Source: Pseudomonas pharyngis (lineage in GTDB: Bacteria; Pseudomonadota; Gammaproteobacteria; Pseudomonadales; Pseudomonadaceae). From it: a DNA stretch of 64,000 nucleotides. A program made the translations under genes and the position numbers. This document shows positions 55,391 to 64,000 of the stretch, in pieces; positions within the stretch are counted from its first letter, which is position 1, and each line of letters opens with the position of its first letter. The DNA lies in the NCBI RefSeq assembly GCF_021602345.1, contig NZ_BQID01000001.1, forward strand, positions 740,736-804,735, read 5' to 3'. The notes beneath the pieces are model-generated. The model was not told the DNA's origin. It did no database searches and worked only from the letters and a program-made list of their open reading frames with translations.

Positions 55391-56884
55391 TTACACCGCC
55401 AGCATGCGTCCGGTTTCTTCCAGATTGATGTGCCAGCTCAGGGCGTCACGCAGAATGTGCGGGGTGTGGCCGCCGATCGCGCAGGCTTTGTCAAAGTAGT
55501 CGTTCAGCGCCTGGCGGAAGTCCGGGTGCACACAGTTGTCGATGATCACCCGGGCGCGTTCCCGTGGCGCCAGGCCGCGCAGGTCAGCCAGGCCCACCTC
55601 GGTCACCAGGATGTCGACGTCATGCTCGGTATGGTCGACGTGGCTGACCATCGGCACCACGCTGGAAATCGCGCCGCCCTTGGCGATCGACTTGGTCACG
55701 AACACCGCCAGGTGTGCGTTGCGAGCGAAGTCGCCCGAGCCACCGATGCCGTTCATCATCCGCGTGCCGCAGACGTGGGTCGAGTTGACGTTGCCATAGA
55801 TGTCGAACTCAAGGGCCGTGTTGATGCCGATGATGCCTAGGCGCCGCACCACTTCCGGGTGGTTGGAGATTTCCTGCGGGCGCAACACCAGCTTGTCTTT
55901 GTACTTCTCCAGATTGCCGAACACGTCGCTGTTGCGCCGCTCCGACAGGGTGATCGAGCTGCCCGAGGCGAAGCTCAGCTTGCCGGCGTCGATCAGGTCG
56001 AAGGTCGAGTCCTGCAGCACTTCGGAGTACATGGTCAGGTCTTCGAACGGCGAATCGATCAGCCCGCACATCACCGCGTTGGCAATGTTGCCGATCCCGG
56101 CCTGCAACGGGCCGAGCTTGTTGGTCATGCGCCCGGCGTCGACTTCCTGCTTGAGGAAAGTGATCAGGTGATCGGCGATGGCTTTGGTATCGACATCCGG
56201 CGAGGACACGGTGGACGGCGAGTCCGACTGCTGGGTGATGACGATGGCGACAATCTTCTCCGGTGGGATCGGGATCGCGGTGCTGCCGATGCGGTCGTCG
56301 ACCTTTACCAGCGGGATCGGCGTGCGGGTCGGGCGGTAGGTCGGAATATAGATGTCGTGCAGACCTTCGAGGTTGGCGTTGTGCGCCAGGTTGATCTCGA
56401 CGATCACGTGTTTGGCGAAGATCGCGAAGCTCGCCGAGTTGCCCACCGAAGTGGTCGGCACGATGTGGCCCTGTTCGGTGATGGCCACGGCTTCGATGAC
56501 GGCGATGTCCGGCAGCTTCAGTTGCTGGTTGCGCAATTGCTCGACGGTTTCCGACAGGTGCTGGTCGATGAACATCACTTCGCCGGCGTTGATTGCCTTG
56601 CGCAAGGTGCTGTCGACCTGAAACGGCATGCGCCGGGACAGCACGCCAGCCTCGGTCAGTTGCTTGTCGAGGTCGTTGCCCAGACTGGCGCCGGTCATCA
56701 GGCTGATCTTCAGCGGCGTGACCTTGGCTCGCTCGGCCAGCGCATGGGGCACGGCCTTGGCTTCGCCGGCGCGGGTGAAGCCGCTCATGCCGACGGTCAT
56801 GCCGTCCTCAATCAGCGCAGCGGCGTCGGCGGCGCTCATCACTTTATCCAACAACGAAGGCAGGCGAATACGGTCACGGTACAT
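55391..56884 (-). CDS. Acetyl-CoA hydrolase/succinyl-CoA:acetate CoA-transferase family
   Basis: The 497-residue protein has tandem CoA-transferase domains (N-terminal SGFTRAGEAKAVPHALAE; C-terminal GIGGSGDFARNAHLAVF). The catalytic Glu is in MYSEVLQDS (~E287). It matches PA5445 and the AarC/Cat1/ScpC group, which move CoA between succinate and acetate (or propionate), allowing a bypass of succinyl-CoA synthetase or detoxifying acyl-CoA. It is cytosolic and monocistronic, with its own terminator. Confidence 0.9.
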   Translation of the reverse strand: MYRDRIRLPSLLDKVMSAADAAALIEDGMTVGMSGFTRAGEAKAVPHALAERAKVTPLKISLMTGASLGNDLDKQLTEAGVLSRRMPFQVDSTLRKAINAGEVMFIDQHLSETVEQLRNQQLKLPDIAVIEAVAITEQGHIVPTTSVGNSASFAIFAKHVIVEINLAHNANLEGLHDIYIPTYRPTRTPIPLVKVDDRIGSTAIPIPPEKIVAIVITQQSDSPSTVSSPDVDTKAIADHLITFLKQEVDAGRMTNKLGPLQAGIGNIANAVMCGLIDSPFEDLTMYSEVLQDSTFDLIDAGKLSFASGSSITLSERRNSDVFGNLEKYKDKLVLRPQEISNHPEVVRRLGIIGINTALEFDIYGNVNSTHVCGTRMMNGIGGSGDFARNAHLAVFVTKSIAKGGAISSVVPMVSHVDHTEHDVDILVTEVGLADLRGLAPRERARVIIDNCVHPDFRQALNDYFDKACAIGGHTPHILRDALSWHINLEETGRMLAV

Positions 56885-57052
56885 GGATTATTTTCTCGGG
56901 CAGCGAGTAGCAGGATGCGCAGTCTAGTGAATTTCGCGAGCGCCTGTCCCGCTACCAAGGTCGCAAACGAGGCGTCTATTTAGCGGGTTTCAAGTAAAAC
57001 ACCGTTACTGGATCTGCAACAACGCGGCAAATTGTCCGACGTTTTGCGCAAA

Positions 57053-57080
57053 CAAAAACGCCCCGACAAGTCGGGGCGTT
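57053..57080 (-). terminator. Terminator of the pnt operon
   Basis: On the minus strand the stem AACGCCCCGAC / TCGGGGCGTT is followed by a T-run (57057-57053), 19 bp past the pntB stop. Confidence 0.92.
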
Positions 57081-57098
57081 CGGTGTTGCCGGCGAGGG

Positions 57099-58532
57099 TT
57101 ACTCGACCGCTTTGACCATGTCTTCGATGACTTTTTTCGCGTCGCCGAACACCATCATGGTCTTGTCCAGGTAGAACAGTTCGTTGTCCAGACCGGCATA
57201 GCCGCTGGCCATCGAGCGCTTGTTGACGATGATGGTCTTGGCCTTGAACGCTTCGAGGATCGGCATGCCGGCAATCGGCGATTTCGGATCGTTCTTGGCG
57301 GCCGGGTTCACCACGTCGTTGGCGCCGAGCACCAGCACCACGTCGGCCTGACCGAACTCGGAGTTGATGTCTTCCATCTCGAACACCTGGTCGTACGGCA
57401 CTTCGGCCTCGGCCAGCAGTACGTTCATGTGGCCAGGCATCCGACCGGCCACCGGGTGGATCGCGTATTTCACGGTCACGCCATGGTGGGTCAGCTTCTC
57501 GGTCAGCTCTTTCAATGCGTGCTGTGCACGGGCCACCGCCAGGCCGTAACCCGGAACGATGATCACGGTGTCGGCGTTGGTCAGCAGGAACGTCGCGTCG
57601 TCAGCCGAACCGGATTTCACCGGACGGGCTTCCTTCTCACCGGCAGGACCGGCGTCTGCTGTATTGCCAAAACCGCCGAGCAGGACATTAAAGAAGGAAC
57701 GGTTCATCGCCTTGCACATGATGTACGAGAGGATCGCACCACTCGAACCCACCAGCGAGCCGGCAATGATCAGCATCGAGTTGTTCAGCGAGAAGCCGAT
57801 ACCCGCCGCCGCCCAGCCGGAATAGCTGTTGAGCATCGACACCACCACCGGCATGTCGGCGCCGCCGATCGGGATGATGATCAGCACGCCCATGACGAAC
57901 GCCAGGGCCAGCATCAGCGCGAACGCGGCGAGGTTGCCGGTCAGCATGAAGGTGACACCGAGGATCAGCGTCGCCAGACCCAGTACCGCGTTCAGCTTGT
58001 GCTGACCGCTGAACTGTACCGGTGCACCCTGGAACAGACGGAACTTGTACTTGCCCGACAGCTTGCCGAAGGCGATCACCGAACCGGAGAAGGTAATTGC
58101 ACCGATGGCCGCGCCGAGGAACAGCTCCAGGCGGTTACCCGCCGGGATCGAGTCACCCAGTTGCTTGACGATGCCCAGCGACTGCGGCTCGACCACCGCC
58201 GCAATGGCGATGAACACCGCTGCCAGGCCGATCATGCTGTGCATGAATGCAACCAGCTCCGGCATCTTGGTCATTTCAACGCGCTTGGCCATGATCGAAC
58301 CGGCAGTGCCGCCGATCAGCAGGCCGACGATCACGTAACCGATGCCAGCAGTGGCCAGCTCAGCGCCCAGCTTATAGATGAGGCCGACCGTGGTGATGAT
58401 TGCCAGTGCCATGCCGAGCATGCCGAACAGGTTGCCGCGGCGCGATGTGGTCGGGTGCGACAGGCCTTTGAGGGCCTGGATAAAGCAGATCGACGCGATC
58501 AGGTAGAGCGTCGTGACGAGGTTCATGCTCAT
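57099..58532 (-). CDS. pntB: NAD(P) transhydrogenase, beta subunit
   Basis: The 477-residue subunit has about nine membrane helices (~1-260) and a C-terminal NADP(H)-binding domain III (VIIVPGYGLAVARAQHALKEL; ends DAKKVIEDMVKAVE). Proton flow through the membrane part drives hydride transfer from NADH to NADP+. Its ATG overlaps the pntAB stop (TAATG). A start two codons later (MNLVTTLYL) is possible. Confidence 0.95.
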   Translation of the reverse strand: MSMNLVTTLYLIASICFIQALKGLSHPTTSRRGNLFGMLGMALAIITTVGLIYKLGAELATAGIGYVIVGLLIGGTAGSIMAKRVEMTKMPELVAFMHSMIGLAAVFIAIAAVVEPQSLGIVKQLGDSIPAGNRLELFLGAAIGAITFSGSVIAFGKLSGKYKFRLFQGAPVQFSGQHKLNAVLGLATLILGVTFMLTGNLAAFALMLALAFVMGVLIIIPIGGADMPVVVSMLNSYSGWAAAGIGFSLNNSMLIIAGSLVGSSGAILSYIMCKAMNRSFFNVLLGGFGNTADAGPAGEKEARPVKSGSADDATFLLTNADTVIIVPGYGLAVARAQHALKELTEKLTHHGVTVKYAIHPVAGRMPGHMNVLLAEAEVPYDQVFEMEDINSEFGQADVVLVLGANDVVNPAAKNDPKSPIAGMPILEAFKAKTIIVNKRSMASGYAGLDNELFYLDKTMMVFGDAKKVIEDMVKAVE

Positions 58533-58852
58533 TACTTAGGCGCCTCTTCTTTTGCTTTCGGGGCTTTCTTCTTGAACATCTCAAGCATGCGGCGGGTGAC
58601 CAGGAAGCCACCGAACACGTTGACCGCGGCGAGTGCCACGGCGAGGGTGCCCATGGTCTTGCCCAGCGGGGTGACAGTCAGGGCGGCGGCGAGCATGGCG
58701 CCGACGATCACGATCGCCGAAATGGCGTTGGTCACTGCCATCAAAGGCGTGTGCAGCGCGGGTGTAACGTTCCAGACCACGTGATAACCGACATAAATCG
58801 CCAGCACGAAGATGATCAGGTTGTAGATACCGGGGGAGATAAGCTCTTCCAT
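58532..58852 (-). CDS. pntAB: NAD(P) transhydrogenase, alpha subunit part 2 (membrane)
   Basis: The 106-residue protein has three membrane helices ([52 protein letters not shown]) and a Lys-rich tail. It corresponds to the membrane part of E. coli PntA, here a separate gene as in other three-gene pnt operons. It is 15 bp downstream of pntAA and overlaps pntB. Confidence 0.94.
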   Translation of the reverse strand: MEELISPGIYNLIIFVLAIYVGYHVVWNVTPALHTPLMAVTNAISAIVIVGAMLAAALTVTPLGKTMGTLAVALAAVNVFGGFLVTRRMLEMFKKKAPKAKEEAPK

Positions 58853-58867
58853 CGTCTGAATCCCTGC

Positions 58868-59989
58868 TTAGGCGTTTTTGCGGATGACTTGGCCGTCGCG
58901 GCACATCAGGCACGCGGCGACGATGTCGTCTTCGAGGTTCACTTCGAACTGGCCTTCTTTGGTGAAGACCAGCTTCAGGAAGTCCAGCAGGTTGCGTGCG
59001 TACAGCGCCGAGGCGTCTGCGGCGACTTCACCGGCGAGGTTGGTCGGGCCGACGATGGTCACGCCGTTCTCGATCACGACCTGATCGGCCACGGTCAGCG
59101 GGCAGTTGCCACCCTGGGCTGCCGCGAGGTCGATGACCACCGAGCCGGGTTTCATCTGCGCGACGGTGTCCGCACTCAGCAGCGTCGGTGCCTTGCGGCC
59201 CGGGATCAGTGCGGTGGTGATGACAATGTCAGCCTGCTTGGCGCGCTCGTGCACGGCCTGGGCCTGACGCTGCATCCAGCTCGCCGGCATCGGGCGTGCG
59301 TAACCGCCGACGCCGACCGCACATTCGCGTTCTTCATCGGTCTCGTAAGGCACGTCGACGAACTTGGCGCCGAGGGATTCGATCTGTTCCTTCACGGCCG
59401 GACGTACGTCGGACGCTTCGATGACGGCACCCAGACGTTTCGCCGTGGCAATCGCCTGCAACCCGGCCACACCAGCCCCCAGAATCAGCACGCGCGCTGC
59501 TTTCACGGTGCCCGCAGCCGTCATCAGCATCGGCATGAAGCGCGGATAGTAGTGAGCAGCCAGCAGCACGGCTTTATAGCCGGCAATGTTCGCCTGGGAC
59601 GACAACACGTCGAGACTCTGGGCCCGGGAGGTGCGTGGCGCCGCTTCCAGGGCGAACGCGGTAATCCCGCACTCGGCCATCTTCGCGATGGTGTCGTTGT
59701 TGAACGGGTTGAGCATGCCCACCAGCACCGTTCCGCGCTTGATCAGCGTCAGTTCGGCATCGCTTGGCGCGACCACTTTGAGAATCAGCTCGGCGCCAAA
59801 CGCGTCATTGGCACTGCCAATGGTTGCGCCTGCCGCTTCATAGGCACTGTCGACAACGCTGGCTTTAACGCCGGCGCCGGTTTGCACAGTGACCTTATGA
59901 CCTTGGCTGATCAGCTTTTTAATGGTTTCCGGGGTTGCAGCAACCCGTGTTTCACCGGTCTGGGTTTCGAGAGGAACACCAATGTGCAC
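58868..59989 (-). CDS. pntAA: NAD(P) transhydrogenase, alpha subunit part 1 (NAD-binding)
   Basis: The 373-residue soluble domain I is read from GTG 59989 (MHIGVPLETQTGETRVAATP) with AGGAGA six bases upstream; the in-frame extension to 60064 lacks support. The alanine-dehydrogenase-like N-terminus is followed by the NAD-binding motif LGAGVAGLQAIATAKRLGAVIEASD (~166-190). It binds NAD(H) on the cytosolic face and is first in the operon. Confidence 0.95.
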   Translation of the reverse strand: MHIGVPLETQTGETRVAATPETIKKLISQGHKVTVQTGAGVKASVVDSAYEAAGATIGSANDAFGAELILKVVAPSDAELTLIKRGTVLVGMLNPFNNDTIAKMAECGITAFALEAAPRTSRAQSLDVLSSQANIAGYKAVLLAAHYYPRFMPMLMTAAGTVKAARVLILGAGVAGLQAIATAKRLGAVIEASDVRPAVKEQIESLGAKFVDVPYETDEERECAVGVGGYARPMPASWMQRQAQAVHERAKQADIVITTALIPGRKAPTLLSADTVAQMKPGSVVIDLAAAQGGNCPLTVADQVVIENGVTIVGPTNLAGEVAADASALYARNLLDFLKLVFTKEGQFEVNLEDDIVAACLMCRDGQVIRKNA

Positions 59990-60423
59990 GTCAAATCTCC
60001 TGCGTGATCTTATTGAGTAAACCCATGCACTACGGATGGTGCGACTGGGGCGGCCGATCAGCACGATCCCGCCAAATCAGGGCGGGGCGCGGCATTTTGC
60101 AGGCGAAGTTTATGCCCTTCAAGGGATTATGACGGGTGACGGAAAATTAACTACAAGTCATCCCGTGACCGAATGTCGCAGATGGCCAGTTGAATCCCTT
60201 GCAGGCCGTGCCTTTCAAGGAGTCTGGATGAATTTGAAGAATTTTCTCATCGGTGACGTGAATAGGCCGCAATGCGTCGCGAATGAGGGCGCAAAGCCAC
60301 GTCGGCAGGCGCTTGTGGGACGTCTGTACGACTTTCGGATACAGTCTGTCTATTTGCGACAAATAGTTATATCTGTAGGGCTTTGATTTTCCTGACTACG
60401 AGGTTAGTAATCGCTGTAGCCCT
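59990..60423. other. Intergenic region between pntAA and gcdR
   Basis: These 434 bp must hold the pnt promoter. The hairpin CCCGCCCTGATTTGGCGGG (60068-60086) and the imperfect inverted repeat GACGGGTGAC / GTCATCCCGTGAC (60130-60173) are visible. A 52-codon plus-strand ORF with a good AAGGAG site (60228-60386) exists but its product is unrecognised. No RNA gene is recognised. Confidence 0.6.
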
Positions 60424-61323
60424 TTATCCTTCTGGGTTGTAGCTGTGTGCCTGGTTCACCAGCCAATCGCGAAAAGCCTTGAGTGACGCCGATTCGACCT
60501 TTCGCTCCGGAATCATCAGGTAATACGCCTTGATGCTGGAGAGTGCGTTCGGGTTGGCAATCACCAGGCGATTTTCGGCCAGTTCGCGCTGAATCAGGAA
60601 CGGTGGGATCAGCGCGAGGCCCATGTCGTGCATGGCGGCCTGGGCCAGCATGGAGAATAGCTCGTAGCGCGGACCTGTCATGTCGCGGGGGATGTTCAGG
60701 TGTTGCGAGTTGAACCACTGTCGCCAGGCGTAGGGGCGGGTGGTTTGCTGGAGGAGCGGCAGATCGGCGATTTCTTCGGGTGTCAGACTGTTCTTGTCAC
60801 CAAGCAAGGCAGGGCTGCACACCGGCATCGGATTCTCGCCCATCAACCTGTGGGATTCGGTACCGGACCAGTCGGCATCGCCAAAGTAGATGGCGGCATC
60901 GAAGTCAGTGTCGGCAAACAGGAATGGGCGCGTGCGGTTGGTCAGGTTGACTGTCACTTCCGGATGTTTGAGCTGGAAGTCCTTCAGTCTTGGCAACAGC
61001 CATTGCGTGCCGAACGTGGGCACCACGGCGAGCTCAATCACATTGGTGCCTTGCTGACCCATCACCGACAGGGTGTCGCGCTCTACGGCATCGAGTTGGG
61101 TCGCTACCCGACGGCTGTATGAAAGCCCCGCTTCCGTCAGCTTCACTCCGCGACGCGAGCGCCGGAAAAGTTCGACGCTGAGGAAATCTTCCAGGCTGGC
61201 GATCTGTCGACAAATGGCGCCCTGGGTGAGGGAAAGTTCTTCGGCGGCCCTGGTAAAGCTCTCGTGACGGGCAGCGGCCTCGAAGCTGATCAGGGCGGTG
61301 GTGCTGGGGATCTTGCGGCGCAT
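60424..61323 (-). CDS. gcdR: LysR-type regulator of glutarate catabolism, GcdR
   Basis: The 299-residue regulator starts at ATG 61323 (GAGG nine bases upstream; a GTG five codons earlier is the alternative). It has the winged helix ALISFEAAARHESFTRAAEELSLTQGAICRQIASLEDFL (~9-47) and a substrate-binding domain of the GcvA-like subgroup. Its divergent position beside gcdH identifies GcdR (PA0448), which responds to glutarate or glutaryl-CoA. Confidence 0.9.
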   Translation of the reverse strand: MRRKIPSTTALISFEAAARHESFTRAAEELSLTQGAICRQIASLEDFLSVELFRRSRRGVKLTEAGLSYSRRVATQLDAVERDTLSVMGQQGTNVIELAVVPTFGTQWLLPRLKDFQLKHPEVTVNLTNRTRPFLFADTDFDAAIYFGDADWSGTESHRLMGENPMPVCSPALLGDKNSLTPEEIADLPLLQQTTRPYAWRQWFNSQHLNIPRDMTGPRYELFSMLAQAAMHDMGLALIPPFLIQRELAENRLVIANPNALSSIKAYYLMIPERKVESASLKAFRDWLVNQAHSYNPEG

Positions 61324-61481
61324 GTACGTCAACCTCACTAATACATCGCTTAATCGGCATTTCGCGACGTTTCGGAGTGAGAAATTAACACAACAGGATG
61401 CGAAATCCTCGTTTGCCGGGACAGCGAAGCGGGCCTAGGATCAATGCCAGGTTAATTCACCCGATTTGCGAGGACTCACTC

Positions 61482-62663
61482 ATGGGCGGTAAAGCTAGCT
61501 TCAACTGGATCGATCCCCTGCTGCTGGATCAACAGCTGACTGAAGAAGAACGCATGATCCGCGACACTGCCGAGCAATTCGCCCAGCAGAGCCTCGCTCC
61601 ACGTGTTCTTGAAGCCTTCCGCCATGAGAAGACCGATCCGGCGATCTTCCGTGAAATGGGTGAGGTCGGCCTGTTGGGCGCGACCATCCCCGAGCATTAC
61701 GGTGGCAGCGGCCTCAACTACGTCAGCTATGGCCTGATTGCCCGTGAAGTCGAGCGTGTCGACTCCGGCTACCGTTCGATGATGAGTGTGCAGTCTTCGC
61801 TGGTGATGGTGCCGATCAACGAGTTCGGCACCGAAGCACAGAAGCAGAAGTACCTGCCGAAGCTGGCGTCCGGCGAGTGGATCGGCTGCTTCGGTCTGAC
61901 CGAACCGAACCACGGTTCCGACCCGGGCGCGATGATTACGCGTGCACGCAAAGTCGACGGCGGCTACAGCCTGACCGGCGCCAAGATGTGGATCACCAAC
62001 AGCCCGATCGCCGATGTGTTCGTGGTGTGGGCCAAAGATGATGCTGGCGATATTCGCGGCTTCGTTCTTGAGAAGGGCTGGAAAGGCCTGAGTGCTCCGG
62101 CGATTCACGGCAAGGTTGGCCTGCGGGCTTCGATCACCGGCGAAATCGTCATGGACAACGTGTTCGTGCCGGAAGAGAACATCTTCCCGGATGTACGTGG
62201 TCTGAAAGGTCCGTTCACCTGCCTCAACTCCGCACGTTATGGCATTTCCTGGGGGGCGCTGGGCGCGGCCGAGTTCTGCTGGCACACCGCTCGCCAGTAC
62301 ACCCTGGATCGTCAACAGTTCGGTCGTCCGCTGGCCGCCACTCAGTTGATCCAGAAGAAGCTGGCTGACATGCAGACCGAGATCACTTTGGCACTGCAAG
62401 GCTGTCTGCGTCTGGGTCGCATGAAGGACGAAGGCACTGCTGCGGTTGAAATCACTTCGATCATGAAGCGCAACTCTTGCGGCAAGTCTCTCGAGATCGC
62501 CCGCATGGCGCGTGACATGTTGGGCGGCAACGGGATCTCTGATGAGTTCGGTGTGGCCCGTCACCTGGTCAACCTGGAAGTGGTGAATACCTATGAAGGT
62601 ACGCACGACGTTCACGCGTTGATCCTCGGTCGTGCGCAGACCGGCCTGCAGGCGTTCTATTAA
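61482..62663 (+). CDS. gcdH: Glutaryl-CoA dehydrogenase
   Basis: The 393-residue acyl-CoA dehydrogenase starts at ATG 61482 ([19 protein letters not shown]). FAD-binding and substrate motifs are intact ([32 protein letters not shown]), and the catalytic base is E372 in [16 protein letters not shown]. It oxidises and decarboxylates glutaryl-CoA to crotonyl-CoA in lysine, tryptophan and glutarate breakdown. It is 13 bp upstream of the CoA-transferase. Confidence 0.96.
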   Translation: MGGKASFNWIDPLLLDQQLTEEERMIRDTAEQFAQQSLAPRVLEAFRHEKTDPAIFREMGEVGLLGATIPEHYGGSGLNYVSYGLIAREVERVDSGYRSMMSVQSSLVMVPINEFGTEAQKQKYLPKLASGEWIGCFGLTEPNHGSDPGAMITRARKVDGGYSLTGAKMWITNSPIADVFVVWAKDDAGDIRGFVLEKGWKGLSAPAIHGKVGLRASITGEIVMDNVFVPEENIFPDVRGLKGPFTCLNSARYGISWGALGAAEFCWHTARQYTLDRQQFGRPLAATQLIQKKLADMQTEITLALQGCLRLGRMKDEGTAAVEITSIMKRNSCGKSLEIARMARDMLGGNGISDEFGVARHLVNLEVVNTYEGTHDVHALILGRAQTGLQAFY

Positions 62664-62676
62664 TAGGAGAACGACC

Positions 62677-63897
62677 ATGGGCGCGCTGTCGCATCTGCGG
62701 GTACTGGATTTATCGCGAGTGCTGGCCGGCCCGTGGGCTGGTCAGATCCTGGCCGATCTCGGAGCGGAAGTGATCAAGGTCGAGCGCCCAGGTAATGGTG
62801 ACGATACCCGCGCCTGGGGGCCGCCCTTCCTGAAAGACGCTTACGGCGAGAACACCAGCGAGGCGGCTTATTACCTGTCGGCCAATCGTAACAAGCAATC
62901 GGTGACGATCGACTTCACGCGTCCCGAGGGTCAGAAGCTGGTACGGGAGTTGGCCGCCAAGTCCGACATCCTGATCGAGAACTTCAAGGTGGGTGGTCTG
63001 GCGGCTTATGGCCTGGATTACGAATCGCTGAAGGCGATCAATCCGGATCTGATCTATTGCTCGATCACCGGTTTTGGTCAGACCGGGCCGTATGCAAAGC
63101 GTGCGGGTTATGACTTCATGATCCAGGGGCTTGGTGGGCTGATGAGTCTGACCGGGCGACCTGAGGGTGATGAAGGGGCCGGGCCGGTAAAGGTGGGTGT
63201 GGCGCTTACGGATATCCTGACGGGCCTGTATTCGACCGTGGCGATCCTGGCGGCGCTGGCTCATCGTGATCACGATGGCGGCGGGCAGCATATCGATATG
63301 GCGCTGCTGGATGTTCAGGTCGCATGCCTGGCCAACCAGGCGATGAACTATCTGACGACGGGCACTGCGCCAAAGCGGCTGGGGAATGCGCATCCGAACA
63401 TCGTGCCGTATCAGGATTTTCCTACGGCTGACGGTGACTTCATTCTCACGGTGGGTAATGACGGACAGTTCCGCAAGTTCGCCGAAGTGGCGGGGCAACC
63501 GCAGTGGGCGGATGATCCGCGTTTCGCGACTAATAAGCTGCGAGTCGCGAATCGGGCCGTCCTGATTCCGCTGATCCGCCAGGCGACCGTCTTCAAGACC
63601 ACCGCAGAGTGGGTGAGTCAGCTGGAGCAGGCGGGCGTGCCATGCGGGCCGATCAATGATCTGTCACAGGTGTTCGAGGATCCGCAGGTGAAATCGCGCG
63701 GGTTGGCGATCGAGCTGCCTCACGCGCTGGCGGGGATGGTGCCGCAGGTGGCTAGCCCGATTCGGTTGTCGCGGACTCCTGTCGAGTATCGCCGTGCGCC
63801 TCCTTTGTTGGGGGAGCATACCTTGGAGGTTTTGCAGCGGGTGCTGGGGCTGGGAGCGGGTGCAGTGGCTGCGATGAAAGAGGATGGAGTGCTCTGA
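62677..63897 (+). CDS. Class III (CaiB/BaiF) CoA-transferase, probably for glutarate
   Basis: The 406-residue protein has the family III N-terminus (LRVLDLSRVLAGPWAGQILADLGAEVIKVE) and the catalytic Asp D146 in GYDFMIQGLGG. The C-terminal LLGEHTLEVL motif is also typical. It sits 13 bp after gcdH (PA0446 equivalent), so it most likely activates glutarate by taking CoA from succinyl-CoA. It completes the glutarate operon. A hairpin follows the stop. Confidence 0.93.
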   Translation: MGALSHLRVLDLSRVLAGPWAGQILADLGAEVIKVERPGNGDDTRAWGPPFLKDAYGENTSEAAYYLSANRNKQSVTIDFTRPEGQKLVRELAAKSDILIENFKVGGLAAYGLDYESLKAINPDLIYCSITGFGQTGPYAKRAGYDFMIQGLGGLMSLTGRPEGDEGAGPVKVGVALTDILTGLYSTVAILAALAHRDHDGGGQHIDMALLDVQVACLANQAMNYLTTGTAPKRLGNAHPNIVPYQDFPTADGDFILTVGNDGQFRKFAEVAGQPQWADDPRFATNKLRVANRAVLIPLIRQATVFKTTAEWVSQLEQAGVPCGPINDLSQVFEDPQVKSRGLAIELPHALAGMVPQVASPIRLSRTPVEYRRAPPLLGEHTLEVLQRVLGLGAGAVAAMKEDGVL

Positions 63898-63904
63898 GAG
63901 TTCT

Positions 63905-63945
63905 CTCTATATAGAAGGGATATTGAATCCTTCTTCTATATAGAG
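63905..63945 (+). terminator. AT-rich hairpin after the glutarate operon
   Basis: Perfect 13-bp arms CTCTATATAGAAG / CTTCTATATAGAG enclose a 15-base loop 8 bp past the stop. A T6 run comes ~10 bases later. It is a terminator-like hairpin with unusually low GC content. Confidence 0.6.
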
Positions 63946-64000
63946 GGAGTTGGATGTTTTTTGGCCTATCTGCAAGTTATTGAAAGAAAGCCGAAATTAA

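Overview
This window reads as ordinary chromosome of a Pseudomonas, most likely of the P. fluorescens group. The GC content is high, coding density is near 90%, and gene neighbourhoods match those I know from P. aeruginosa (dsbA-cc4-engB-ersA-polA, thrB-znuA/zur-znuCB, the aa3 oxidase cluster, prlC-yheV, trpI/trpBA, pntAA-AB-B, gcdR/gcdH). REP doublets with the P. fluorescens GTGGGAGCGGGC core also occur. No rRNA, tRNA, phage, insertion sequence, CRISPR array or classical defence island was seen. The genus assignment rests on recognised gene order and repeats, not on a database search.

Layout. 1-4018 (minus): N-terminal part of a probable diguanylate cyclase, an endonuclease/exonuclease/phosphatase-fold protein, DsbA, cytochrome c4 and a cytochrome c5-like protein. 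4210-5267: engB, a 122-bp near-perfect palindrome and the ErsA small RNA behind a sigma-22 (AlgU)-like promoter. 5268-9458: polA, a DUF2782 protein and thrB. 9496-13282: zinc uptake (znuA divergent from zur-znuC-znuB) and a lipoprotein. 13376-18307: catalase KatE and the methionine importer metNIQ. 18588-27076: the aa3 cytochrome c oxidase (coxB, coxA, ctaG, coxC) with its SURF1, Sco-like, CtaA, CyoE and Sco assembly factors; a small plus-strand DUF2909 gene splits the cluster. 27446-31859: a hypothetical protein, a SulP transporter paired with a beta-carbonic anhydrase, and a radical SAM protein with a near-ideal LexA box. 31934-35781: the three-subunit membrane gluconate 2-dehydrogenase. 36079-42518: an exported phosphatase, two M3 oligopeptidases flanking yheV, a gamma-carbonic anhydrase and a HAD phosphatase. 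42633-47788: small envelope and stress proteins (aminopeptidase, twin lipoproteins, two DUF1161 proteins, OsmC, an LLM oxidoreductase, dodecin, a DUF883 protein). 47761-50850: trpI divergent from trpBA. 50973-55069: uncharacterised exported proteins (RcnB-like, DUF4105, three tandem DUF2388) and a DUF1127 protein. 55391-63897: acetate/succinate CoA-transferase, proton-translocating transhydrogenase, and glutarate catabolism (gcdR, gcdH, class III CoA-transferase).

How the genes work together. Much of the window serves periplasmic redox and respiration: DsbA, cytochromes c4 and c5, gluconate dehydrogenase feeding electrons to the chain, the aa3 oxidase and its copper and haem assembly factors, and transhydrogenase. 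The rest covers metal and amino-acid supply (Zn, Met, Thr, Trp), inorganic carbon handling, and acyl-CoA metabolism. The parts least explained by known biology are the DUF4105/DUF2388 exported cluster with a repeated AACTGTACCTGTC motif upstream of it, the palindrome beside ErsA, and the duplicated M3 peptidase. I found no clear-cut novel defence or mobile system.
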